A stretch of DNA of 64,000 nt from JAMXLO01 sp963850535 (GTDB lineage: Bacteria; Pseudomonadota; Alphaproteobacteria; Acetobacterales; Acetobacteraceae). The notes under the pieces were generated by a model. The model did not search any database. It saw only the letters and a program-made list of their open reading frames with translations, and had not been told where the DNA came from. A program made the translations under genes and the position numbers. The DNA is taken from positions 1-64,000 of the forward strand of contig CAWKMC010000016.1 of NCBI GenBank assembly GCA_963850535.1, given 5' to 3'. Shown piece after piece: positions 9,348 to 17,467 of this stretch (the stretch's first letter is position 1; every line of letters begins with the position of its first letter).

Positions 9348-9940
9348 GGCGTCACCACGCCGCCCTGCGGTGTTCCCCTGTCCCGCAGCACAAGGGTGCC
9401 ATCACCCATCATTGCGGGCGCCTTTAGCCAGCGCTCGATATAGAGCAGCACCCACGGGCAGTCTGTGTGCTTACGCACGGCCCGTAGCAGCAGCGCATGA
9501 TCGATGCTGTCAAAGAAGCCTTTGATGTCGATGTCCACGATCCAGTCGTACCGCCAGCACCGCTGACGGGCTGTTCGGATCGCGTCGATCGCTGAGCGCC
9601 AAGGACGATATCCATAGGAGTCCGCATGGAACATCGGCTCCAGCAGAGGCTCTAAGTATCGCCGGACGACCTCCTGTCCGATCCGGTCGGAAACCGTCGG
9701 AATACCCAACGGTCGCGTCCCGCCGGTCGCTTTTGGGATGTCCACTCGACGCACGGGTGGCGGCATATAGCTGCCCGACGACAGCCGATTCCAGAGCTTG
9801 TAGAGGTTATCGCCGAGGCGAGCCTCAAACTCCTCAATCGACTGCCCATCTACTCCAGCCGCTCCCTGGTTGGCCTTCACTCGTTTGAAGGCTTCCCACA
9901 CTTCCCGCTTCGGGATGTCGAACGGCTTTGCCTTGATCAT
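9348..9940 (-). pseudogene. ltrA: Group II intron reverse transcriptase, N-terminal part
   Basis: ATG at 9940 (MIKAKPFDIPKREVWEAFK). The usual RT blocks 0-4 follow in order: VKANQGAAGVDGQSIEEFE, RRVDIPKATGGTRPLGIPT, DRIGQEVVRRYLEPLLEP, FHADSYGYRPWRSAIDAI, the first catalytic aspartate in DWIVDIDIKGFFDSIDH, and RGTPQGGVVTP. The frame then stops because of the inserted element; the YADD block is in the second part at 6909-7577. The sequence suits bacterial group II intron proteins that begin directly with the RT domain. The product alone lacks half of the active site. Confidence 0.88.
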
Positions 9941-10478
9941 GCGGCTCCTCCCGTCACCGGTTGGCCGTGCGCCAAGGCTGAACACCACAGCCCCTTCGGT
10001 CCAGCGCCATTACCGCGCCTTCAACCCTACTACGGGCTGTTCTGCCCCTGTGCCCCGTATCGGTGTCTCGGGTCTCGCGGGGACCGCCCACTTGACCGAA
10101 CCCCTTGGCATCGGGACGACAGGTTCTCCCGTTCCATATGAGAGCCTGATCCAGGTTCACGCCGCCTTTCAGCCGGATGCCGTCTGGGCCGGTCTTCAGG
10201 ACTCCGCCCAAACTTGTCCCGGAGTTGCTACCGCCTCCGGTTTCGACATCGTCTGTGCCATTTCGACCTCTCATCAGCGGTTCGCTTTCGCTCGTCTCCC
10301 TGAATCTTACCTGACAGATTCTAGTTCCGCCTTTTCCGCGACGCTCACCACCATCGCTCTTTACGACAGCAGCTCGCGGTGGTTTGACGCCGACGCCTGA
10401 TCGCCGACATCGAGGGGCCCACCCCCATCTCTCACATAGCTCCACACCTCTCATCGACGTGGTGTGTTCGGGACACAC

Positions 10479-11056
10479 GATAGCAATAGCAGTCATAATA
10501 GCCGTGGAAGAACCGGCCTTCCTGATGGCCGTGCAGCGGATCGTCCGTGGCGTCCAGATCCAGGATGATCTGCGCTGGTGCATGGCATGCGCCTCCAGGA
10601 ACAGATCAACGAACAGCGTCTCGATCGCTGCCGGGTCGTGGCTGACCTTATGGTAGCGCGTCGGCTCGGGTCGGCTCAGCTCCAGCCGGTTCAGCGTCGA
10701 CTTGCCGGCCAGTGGCGCACAGTCCGCACGCTTCGCCGCAAGCTTGCCGGCCAGAACCGCCAGCACCGGATCGTGCCGCAGTTCATCGTGATCATTCAGG
10801 GCTTCGTAGCCCAGCGCGATGCCGACAACCCGCTGCAACACCATCGTGCCCGACCTCGATGCTCCACCAGCGCCGGCATGCGCGCATCGATGAAGCATGC
10901 GGCAAACCGCGCCGTCAGCTGGATCGCCCGGTCCGGCTGTCCCAGCAACAGCGCACCGGCGTCCGATGTGATCGCGCCACCATCAAACGCCGCCACAACT
11001 TGGCGGCCATCGACGGGTGCAAATTCAAAAAGTGTCGCGTTACACTCTGTCGGCAC
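10479..11056 (-). pseudogene. IS1380-family transposase, N-terminal half (5' exon), two frameshifts
   Basis: The GTG at 11056 is the likely start (VPTECNATLFEFAPVDGRQ), followed by VVAAFDGGAITSDAGALLL with a catalytic aspartate region, and then FAACFIDARMPALVEH. Near 10850 the frame changes to VLQRVVGIALGYEALNDHD and STLNRLELSRPEPTRYH. Near 10585 it changes again to APAQIILDLDATDDPLHGH and GRFFHGYYDCYCY, ending at the intron boundary. The DLDATDDPLHG motif is typical of the family and holds the second DDE aspartate. With two breaks in the 5' exon, even correct splicing would not give an active transposase unless these are sequencing errors. Confidence 0.82.
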
Positions 11057-11210
11057 CGTGGGAGCTCCTCTGCTTCGGCCAAAGCCTGTATCATAGAAGA
11101 ACTTTCGCCGATCCAGAGCTCCGGTCCACCTACCCAATATGAGCAACGCGGGCTAGTGTTGAGCTCGGCCGTTGGACGGGGGAGCGGAACCTCCAAAAAA
11201 GGAAACCGCC

Positions 11211-12008
11211 ATGAGTTCGTACTTAGAAGGCTCGCCTGAAACGATTGCGCGCCACTATGATCTCGATCAAGGGCCGTCACTTTTCCCTCCCTTTGCCGAC
11301 GATCTTGCGCGTCGCGTGGCCGCATATCTTCCAGCCCATGTCCTGGAGACGGCAGCAGGCACCGGGTTTCTGACCCGCGAGCTCCGTAACCTTCTACCGG
11401 GAAGTGTCTGTCTGACTGCTACTGATCTCGTGCCGATGAGGTTGGATGTGGCACGCCCAAAATTTCGGGCGGATGAACAAGTGGAGTTCAAGGTTGCCGA
11501 TGCGACCGAGCTACCGTTTCCCCCGAGTAGCTTTGATATTGTGGTGTGCCAGTTCGGCGTGATGTTTTTCCCTGACAGAGACAAATCTTATCGCGAGGTT
11601 CACCGCGTACTTGTCGGTGGGGGCCACTATCTGTTCAATGTTTGGGACTCGCATCGCTACAATCCATTTGGTCGTCTTCTCCGTGAGGCTGTGAACCCGG
11701 CCGGATTGGAATGGACGGCTCCATTCAGCTATCACGAGATCGATCCAATTAAGGAATCGCTGCTCGGCGCCAGTTTCACCAGCATCAGTGCGACAGTTGT
11801 CAGCTTGGAGACCACTGTCCCGTCTGCCGCAGTCTTTGCTCGAGGAGCCGTCCTCGGTAGTCCGCTTGCGGCCCAGCTTCAAAAGAGCCCCATTGTGGCC
11901 GTCGAAGCCGTTGTTGACGCGCTCACATCGGCAATCAGGCGCGATTTCGGCCCTGATCCTTTCCGCATGCCGCTGCAAGCGATCGTATTCGAGGCACGTA
12001 AGAAATAG
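11211..12008 (+). CDS. Class I SAM-dependent methyltransferase (UbiE/Methyltransf_11 type)
   Basis: 265 residues from the ATG at 11211, which has a purine-rich AAAAAAGGAAA upstream; the open frame extends 13 codons further without a better start. Motif I reads HVLETAAGTGFLTRE, motif II is in ATDLVPMRLDVARPKF, and the post-I and IV regions are VADATELPFPPSSFDIVVCQ and FFPDRDKSYREVHRVL. Small-molecule methylation is likely but the substrate cannot be read. The gene has visibly lower GC than most of the window and lies directly beside the IS1380-type element, so it may be acquired. It points away from the transposase and shares no operon. Confidence 0.82.
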   Translation: MSSYLEGSPETIARHYDLDQGPSLFPPFADDLARRVAAYLPAHVLETAAGTGFLTRELRNLLPGSVCLTATDLVPMRLDVARPKFRADEQVEFKVADATELPFPPSSFDIVVCQFGVMFFPDRDKSYREVHRVLVGGGHYLFNVWDSHRYNPFGRLLREAVNPAGLEWTAPFSYHEIDPIKESLLGASFTSISATVVSLETTVPSAAVFARGAVLGSPLAAQLQKSPIVAVEAVVDALTSAIRRDFGPDPFRMPLQAIVFEARKK

Positions 12009-12029
12009 GGGCCTCAAGCCAGGGACCGC

Positions 12030-12254
12030 TCAAGGGCACCTAAGGCTTCTATAACCTCGCTCGGCGCGCTCCACCGCGAGATGCGCAGCCTCAAGGTGCT
12101 TCCGCCGCGTGCCACGGAACAGGTCGGATGCGTCGAAAAACAGACTGTTTGTTGCCGCTTTCGCACCCCCCTCCCGTAGCACGCTGATTTCAGACTCAAG
12201 TTCGGAATTTCGGTGCGCGAGCGCTTCAGATGTGTGAGAAATGCGGGCTAGACT
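12030..12254 (-). pseudogene. Possible gene remnant, helical, no start codon
   Basis: Between the methyltransferase and the symporter, one minus-strand frame of about 75 codons has plausible protein composition: SEALAHRNSELESEISVLRE, then FDASDLFRGTRRKHLEAAH and LAVERAERGYRSLRCP before a TGA at 12030. It has coiled-coil character but no ATG, and I do not recognise the family. It could be the 3' end of a gene cut off on its 5' side near 12255, or a chance open frame. No other gene is visible in 12009-12278. Confidence 0.2.
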
Positions 12255-12278
12255 TGGAGCGCAGCCGCTTCGGTGGGA

Positions 12279-13736
12279 TCAAGCCGAGCGGATCGCGGGT
12301 ATCCGCCTGATCGCGCTTACGCCCACCAACGTCAGCACGTTCAGCACCAGCGCAACGATGCCGATGTTCAGATCGCGCAGCGTTTCCGGCAGTGCCGGGA
12401 ACAGCACGGTCATTGTCGTGTGAGTGAGCGATGTCGCAGCGACGGTGGCAATCCCGACCAGGATGCCGGCGAACACGCCCGCGCTGGTCAGCGGATTGCG
12501 CTGCAGCAGGCTCATCACCAGCGCGGGGAACAGCTGCGTGACGAAGCTATAGCCCATCAACAGCAGTGCAACGATGGTCTGACCGCCGCGCAGCGTGAAA
12601 AACACCGCCACTAGAGCGACGACCGGTACGAGCCAACGCGCAAGTCGCGAGACGGTCTCGTCCGATACATCGCCGCGCAACGGCCGATAAACGTTGTTGG
12701 CGACCAGTGTGGCGGCGGTCATCATGATCATCGATCCAGGCACCAGCGCTGTCAGCACGCCGGCTGCACCGATTACGCCGACGAACCACGGCGGGAATGA
12801 CTGGATCGACAGACGGAACAGTGCGAGGTCGATCTCTGGACCTTTCAGCCCCGGTACCTTGAGCACGGCGGCAAAGCCGACGAAGAACACGAACGCGAGG
12901 ATGAGTTGATAGAGCGGCATGACGATCGCGTTCTGCCGAAACACGCGCTCGCGGCGCGCGGTGAAGATCGAACCGAAGCTGTGTGGCCACATGTAGAAGC
13001 CCAGTGCGGTCAGCAGCACGGTGGAGTCGAACCATGCTGAGCTCTCGCCCGTGGCTGGCAGCGCCAGGAAGCCGGGCTTGGCATCCTGGATCGCGGAAAA
13101 CATGGGACCGAAGCCGCCATAGAGTTGGATCGGCAGGTAGAGGCCAAGGAACACGGCCGTCGCAAGGATCAGCACATCCTTGGCAACCGCCGTCCAAGCG
13201 GAACCGTGCACGCCGGACACCATGACGTAGGCTGTGACCACGGCGGCACCGATCCAAATCGCTAAGGTGGACGGGATGGAACCATAGGAGGCGGTGGCGA
13301 CGATGATGCCCAGGCCTTTAAACTGCAGCACAAGGTAGGGAATCAGCGCCACGATGCCAACCAGCGCAACCAGCACGCCGAGGGGTCGGCTGTGGTACCT
13401 GACGGCGAAGTAGTCCGGCTGCGAAATCAGTCGGTGCTCGCGCGCGTAGCGCCAGATAGGGGGCAGCATCCAATACGAGAGAATATACGCCAGGCAGCCA
13501 TAGCCGAGGATGTAATAGGCCGGCCCGCCGTGGCCGTAGGCGTAGCCGCTGCCGCCCAGGAAGGTGAACGTAGTGTAGATCTCGCCCGCCATCAGCAGGA
13601 AGACAAAGACCGCGCCAAAGCCGCGGCCGCCGACCGTCCATTGCTCGAGGCTCATATCGCGTCCGCGTGCCGCACGAAGGCCGAGCAGCAGCGCACCCAG
13701 GGCGGTTAGCGCAATGATGAGGAGCGCGGCGCTCAC
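12279..13736 (-). CDS. Sodium:solute symporter (SSS family)
   Basis: 485-residue integral membrane transporter with 12-13 hydrophobic segments. Family features include the first helix LLIIALTALGALLLGLRAA, GGRGFGAVFVFLLMAGEIYT, the conserved central region FKGLGIIVATASYG, GFYMWPHSFGSIFTARRE, and LTALVPGSMIMMTAATLVAN near the Na2 site. It probably takes up a small organic acid, sugar or amino acid with sodium; the substrate cannot be assigned. The GTG at 13736 overlaps the stop of the DUF3311 gene upstream, so the two are translationally coupled, as is usual for this pair. Longer open frame upstream runs antisense to rnd and is rejected. Confidence 0.9.
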   Translation of the reverse strand: MSAALLIIALTALGALLLGLRAARGRDMSLEQWTVGGRGFGAVFVFLLMAGEIYTTFTFLGGSGYAYGHGGPAYYILGYGCLAYILSYWMLPPIWRYAREHRLISQPDYFAVRYHSRPLGVLVALVGIVALIPYLVLQFKGLGIIVATASYGSIPSTLAIWIGAAVVTAYVMVSGVHGSAWTAVAKDVLILATAVFLGLYLPIQLYGGFGPMFSAIQDAKPGFLALPATGESSAWFDSTVLLTALGFYMWPHSFGSIFTARRERVFRQNAIVMPLYQLILAFVFFVGFAAVLKVPGLKGPEIDLALFRLSIQSFPPWFVGVIGAAGVLTALVPGSMIMMTAATLVANNVYRPLRGDVSDETVSRLARWLVPVVALVAVFFTLRGGQTIVALLLMGYSFVTQLFPALVMSLLQRNPLTSAGVFAGILVGIATVAATSLTHTTMTVLFPALPETLRDLNIGIVALVLNVLTLVGVSAIRRIPAIRSA

Positions 13737-13930
13737 GTGTCCGGCGACCGGTTCACCGGATCGGTCACGTAGATGATCGCCATGATGGCGCTGGTCAGCA
13801 CGATCCACAGCAGCAGCCACGCCAGCACCAAGGGAAGGCCCAGCACGAGTGGCGTGACCCGGTTCAGCAGCGGCACTCCAACAAGAATGCCCAGGAACGG
13901 CAGAATGGCGAGTGCCCTGGTTGTGGCCAT
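13733..13930 (-). CDS. DUF3311 small membrane protein, partner of the SSS symporter
   Basis: 65 residues from the ATG at 13930: two hydrophobic segments (ALAILPFLGILVGVPLLN and LGLPLVLAWLLLWIVLTSA) with a short tail DPVNRSPDT. Proteins of this kind (DUF3311) are found immediately before SSS-family symporters and are thought to assist them. Its stop codon overlaps the GTG of the symporter. It is transcribed divergently from rnd, leaving about 90 bp for both promoters. Confidence 0.8.
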   Translation of the reverse strand: MATTRALAILPFLGILVGVPLLNRVTPLVLGLPLVLAWLLLWIVLTSAIMAIIYVTDPVNRSPDT

Positions 13931-14019
13931 GTGCTCCCGGAACGGGCCAAACAGCGTCCGAGTTCCGCGGCCACAAGGGGGTGCGTTGATCTCCTCTCGC
14001 TGCGGTGTACAAGCGAGGT

Positions 14020-15204
14020 ATGCCTCGCCCACCCCGTCCCGCGTTTCCGCCACCGAGCCTGATATCCACCACCACCGCTCTCAAGAGCCTGTGTGAGCGG
14101 CTCGCGGCCGAGGATTTCGTTACCGTCGATACAGAGTTCATGCGGGAGCGGACGTACTGGCCGGAGCTATGTGTCGTGCAGCTTGGCGGTGAGCACGAGG
14201 TGGCGGTAATCGACGCGCAGGCCCCTGACATCGATCTCACCCCACTCGGCCGTCTGCTCGCTGAAGAACGCATCTTGAAGGTCTTCCATGCCGCACGGCA
14301 GGACATCGAGATCTTTGTGCTTCGTTTCGGCGATGTGCCGCGCCCGCTGTTTGATACCCAGATTGCCGCGATGGTGGCTGGGTTCGGCGAACAGGTCGGC
14401 TATGACGCGCTGGTCTCTGCCTTGGCGGGCGGTTCGATCGACAAGGCACACCGGTTTAGTGATTGGTCGGCGCGCCCCCTGTCGGCATCACAGATCGCCT
14501 ATGCCGCCGCTGATGTCACGTATCTCCGCACTGTATACACGCGGCTCTGCGCACGGCTGAAGCAAGAGGGCAGGCTGGACTGGGTGGCCGAGGAAATGGC
14601 GGCGCTGAGTGATCCGGCGATGTACCGCGCGGATCCCGATTCGATGTGGGAACGGCTACGACCGCGCAGCAACAATCGACGCTTTCTCGGAACGGTGCGG
14701 GCATTGGCGGCGTGGCGGGAACGCGAGGCGCAGCGGGTGAACATCCCGCGCCAAAGGCTGCTGCGCGACGAGACGCTGCTGGAGATCGCGGCCACAGCGC
14801 CCGGTTCACCCGACATATTGGCGCGGGCGCGTGGCATCAGCCGCGGCTTTGCCGAGGGCCGCACGGGCGCGTCGCTGCTCGCGGCCGTCGCAGAGGCAAA
14901 GCTGCTGCCGGAGGAGGCTTTACCTCCTGCGCCGCGAGCGAGAGAGGGCGTCCGTCCCTCGCCTGCGCTGGTGTCGTTGCTGAAGGTCCTGCTGGCTGCG
15001 AAATGTGAGGACCACCACGTAGCGACGCGATTGGTCGCCTCTTCAGAGGACATCGATCGGCTGGCCAGCGAAGATGCGCCTGACATCGCCGCGCTGCATG
15101 GCTGGCGGCGGGAGGTGTTCGGCGAGGACGCTCTGGCGTTGAAACGAGGGCAGGTAGCACTCGGCGTCGCCGGGCGCAAGGTAAAGTTGATCGCTGCCCA
15201 CTGA
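14020..15204 (+). CDS. rnd: Ribonuclease D
   Basis: 394-residue DEDD-family 3'-5' exoribonuclease that trims tRNA and other small RNA 3' ends. The catalytic residues are visible: D and E in VDTEFMRERTYWPE (Exo I), D in FHAARQDIEIF (Exo II), and Y/D in IAYAAADVTYLRTVY (Exo III). An HRDC domain follows (residues about 215-295, ALAAWREREAQRVNIPRQRL, then LLEIAATAPGSPD). The ATG at 14020 is chosen over a GTG five codons earlier; neither has a strong ribosome-binding site. It is oriented away from the DUF3311-symporter pair. Confidence 0.93.
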   Translation: MPRPPRPAFPPPSLISTTTALKSLCERLAAEDFVTVDTEFMRERTYWPELCVVQLGGEHEVAVIDAQAPDIDLTPLGRLLAEERILKVFHAARQDIEIFVLRFGDVPRPLFDTQIAAMVAGFGEQVGYDALVSALAGGSIDKAHRFSDWSARPLSASQIAYAAADVTYLRTVYTRLCARLKQEGRLDWVAEEMAALSDPAMYRADPDSMWERLRPRSNNRRFLGTVRALAAWREREAQRVNIPRQRLLRDETLLEIAATAPGSPDILARARGISRGFAEGRTGASLLAAVAEAKLLPEEALPPAPRAREGVRPSPALVSLLKVLLAAKCEDHHVATRLVASSEDIDRLASEDAPDIAALHGWRREVFGEDALALKRGQVALGVAGRKVKLIAAH

Positions 15205-15273
15205 CCAACTCTTTGCGTTGCGGCGAGCCAATGACGTGTTAGGGTCCGCCCCCGAATCGATCCGGGCTACCCT

Positions 15274-17448
15274 ATGAGTAATACAGCAAGGGCCCACGGA
15301 CCCACCCATCAGCTCGCGACGCGGCTTCTACTTATGATAGTCGCGTTCCTGCCCATCATCGCCAACGGTATCATTGCGTTGACCGCGGTCGATCAGCTCC
15401 GCGTCGCACATCGGGAGGTCGAGAACACGCTGGGGGTGGTTCAGGCACTGAAGCAGCTCGACGATTTGCTGGACACCAGCAGTCGTGACCGGAATGGCTA
15501 CAGTGTATTCGCAGATCCGGCGCTACTCGCGGCATATCGGGTCAAGCAAGCTGCCATCTCAGGAACGTTGCAATATGTGCGCGATCTCATCGCTATAGGG
15601 GGCGGCAATCCGACGGACCTCGACAAAATCGGCTCGTTGATCGAACAGGACAGAGCTGCCTCTGCTTCGTTGGAAGGACGAAGCGAGCCCCTCCCGCTGT
15701 CTGCAGGCAGGCCGGCGGAACTCAAAGCCAACGCGGCGCGCGGCGACGAGATTATGGCAGCCATCAACGGTCTGTTGGCAGACCAGCGGCAGCTTCTCGA
15801 CCAACGCCTCAAAGTTATCGCCTCGCGCAATACTGTGGCGTTCGTCACCATTCTACTCGGAACTGGCGGCGGCATTGCGCTTGTCGGGGTCATCTTTTAC
15901 CTGATGCGGCGGGATCTTCGCAGTACTCAGCAACTGGCGGAAATACGTTCGGGTGCGCTGCAGGCGAGCGAACACCGCTTCCGCCGCATCTTCGAGGAGA
16001 GCCCGCTCGGCATCCTGCTCAGCGAGCCCGACGGCCGGATCACTCAAGCCAACCCGGCGTTCTGCCGGATGCTTGGCCGCCGCGCAGACGAGCTCGTCGG
16101 CAACACCATAGCCGCGCTGGCACATGTCGATGACAGGGAATTACTAGAGGATGCTGTTCGGCGGGGCACAAAGCCCGACCAGGAAATCGAGACCCGCTAC
16201 GTCACTCGCGCTGGCGGAGTCGCCTGGGCAAGTGTTCACCTGACGCAGCTAGGTGCATCCGGCGAGCGGTCCGGATTGCTGTTGGCACTGACCGAGGACA
16301 TCACACGCCAGAAGCGCGCAGAAGCCGAGCTGCGGCAGGCACAGAAGATGGACGCGATCGGTCAGCTCACCGGCGGCATTGCGCACGACTTCAACAATCT
16401 GCTTGGTGTGATCATCGGCAACGTTGAGTTCCTGATGAAATCGGCACACAATTCAGTGCAGGCCGAGATGGCGAAGGAGATTCTGGACAGCGCACTCAGC
16501 GGCGCCGATCTGACGCGTCGGCTGCTCGCCTTCGCCCGTCGCCAGCCTTTGCAACCACGCCTGATCGATCTCAACGCCTATTTGCCGAACCACATCGCGA
16601 TTGTGCGGCGACTGCTGGGCAAGTCGGTCACTATCTGCGCCGACCTGGCGGACGATCTTTGGCACACCCGGGCCGATCCCTCGCAGGTCGGCGATGCGCT
16701 GCTCAACCTCGCTATCAATGCGCGCGATGCAATGCCGGATGGGGGCAATATCCTGATCCGGACTGCGAACGTGCATCTGGACGCGGGTCAGGACACGGCG
16801 GTGAAGCCTGGCAACTATGTTGTGCTGTCCGTAACAGATACCGGCATCGGCATGGCACCGGAGCTACAGGAGCGCGTCGTGGAGCCGTTCTTCACCACCA
16901 AGGCGCCAGGTTGCGGCAGCGGCCTTGGCCTGAGCATGGTCTTTGGCTTTGCCAAACAGTCCGGTGGTGACCTTGTCATCGAAAGTGACCCTGGGCGAGG
17001 TACCGCAGTGCGGCTTTATCTGCCGCAAGCCTTGGGGCAGGAGGCGCCGACAACCGACAGGGATGATCTTGTGAGTGTGCCGCGCGGGACCAAATCGATC
17101 CTGGTCGTCGATGACAAGCCGGAGATGCGGGCGGTCGCGCGTCGGCATCTAATGTCTCTCGGGTACCAGGTGAGCGAGGCGGAGAGCGGACCGGCTGCCC
17201 TGAAGCTGCTTCGGCAGCGCGATGGATTTGACCTGCTGTTCACCGATGTCGTCATGCCGGCGGGCATGACGGGTCATCAATTGGCGAACGCGGCCAGGCA
17301 GCTCCAGCCTCATCTGAAGGTACTGTTCACTACCGGCTTTTCGCATTCCAGCCCGGACACGCAACTGCGCCGGGCTAACGACACCATCCTCAAGCCATAT
17401 CGGCGACAGCAGTTGGCAACAGCTGTGCGTGCTGCACTGGAGGCGTGA
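15274..17448 (+). CDS. Hybrid sensor histidine kinase (CHASE3-like, PAS, HisKA, HATPase, receiver)
   Basis: 724 residues. A membrane segment (LLLMIVAFLPIIANGIIAL, about 17-37), a helical CHASE3-type periplasmic domain, and a second membrane segment near 190-212 (FVTILLGTGGGIALVGVIFY) are followed by a PAS domain (about 230-345, FRRIFEESPLGILLSEPDG). The kinase core has the phospho-acceptor H in GGIAHDFNNLLGVIIGN, the N box NLAINARDAMPDGG, G boxes DTGIGM and GSGLGLSMVFG, and the F box FFTTK. A C-terminal receiver (about 605-724) has its phospho-acceptor D in LLFTDVVMPAGM. It should phosphorylate a separate regulator; none is adjacent. The gene stands alone and is convergent with the amidohydrolase gene. 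Confidence 0.92.
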   Translation: MSNTARAHGPTHQLATRLLLMIVAFLPIIANGIIALTAVDQLRVAHREVENTLGVVQALKQLDDLLDTSSRDRNGYSVFADPALLAAYRVKQAAISGTLQYVRDLIAIGGGNPTDLDKIGSLIEQDRAASASLEGRSEPLPLSAGRPAELKANAARGDEIMAAINGLLADQRQLLDQRLKVIASRNTVAFVTILLGTGGGIALVGVIFYLMRRDLRSTQQLAEIRSGALQASEHRFRRIFEESPLGILLSEPDGRITQANPAFCRMLGRRADELVGNTIAALAHVDDRELLEDAVRRGTKPDQEIETRYVTRAGGVAWASVHLTQLGASGERSGLLLALTEDITRQKRAEAELRQAQKMDAIGQLTGGIAHDFNNLLGVIIGNVEFLMKSAHNSVQAEMAKEILDSALSGADLTRRLLAFARRQPLQPRLIDLNAYLPNHIAIVRRLLGKSVTICADLADDLWHTRADPSQVGDALLNLAINARDAMPDGGNILIRTANVHLDAGQDTAVKPGNYVVLSVTDTGIGMAPELQERVVEPFFTTKAPGCGSGLGLSMVFGFAKQSGGDLVIESDPGRGTAVRLYLPQALGQEAPTTDRDDLVSVPRGTKSILVVDDKPEMRAVARRHLMSLGYQVSEAESGPAALKLLRQRDGFDLLFTDVVMPAGMTGHQLANAARQLQPHLKVLFTTGFSHSSPDTQLRRANDTILKPYRRQQLATAVRAALEA

Positions 17449-17467
17449 GCCGGCGCTGCTGTGGGCC

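Larger units (their letters stand above)
6846..10478 (-). mobile_element. Group II intron with reverse transcriptase, inserted in the IS1380 transposase
   Basis: On the minus strand the intron starts at 10478 with GTGTG, matching the GUGYG 5' consensus, and its 3' end is placed at 6846. Joining exon base 10479 to 6845 restores the transposase reading C-Y-L-P-L-Y-V without gain or loss, which fixes both boundaries by coding logic. The 5' non-coding part (9941-10478, about 540 nt) would be domains I-IV, the reverse transcriptase lies in domain IV, domain V is recognisable at 6886-6919 and a domain VI-like hairpin follows. Without the 1.77-kb inserted recombinase element the intron would be about 1.86 kb, a normal size. 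With the RT interrupted it could be mobile only with help in trans. Confidence 0.88.
6043..11056 (-). mobile_element. IS1380-family insertion sequence, split by a group II intron (ends not resolved)
   Basis: The two halves of one IS1380-type transposase lie 3.6 kb apart on the same strand and join in frame across the intron. The coordinates cover the transposase only; terminal inverted repeats could not be identified by eye, so the true ends lie somewhere outside them. A 9-bp direct repeat ATGAGCAAC is found at 5976-5984 and 11139-11147, but whether it marks the insertion is uncertain, because this family is usually reported with shorter target duplications. The left side meets the start of the broken methyltransferase gene and the right side the promoter region of another methyltransferase. 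Confidence 0.75.

Noticed and set aside
12279..14306. Extended 675-residue version of the symporter
   Set aside because: The extra N terminus runs over DUF3311 and antisense to rnd; the GTG at 13736 gives the normal protein.
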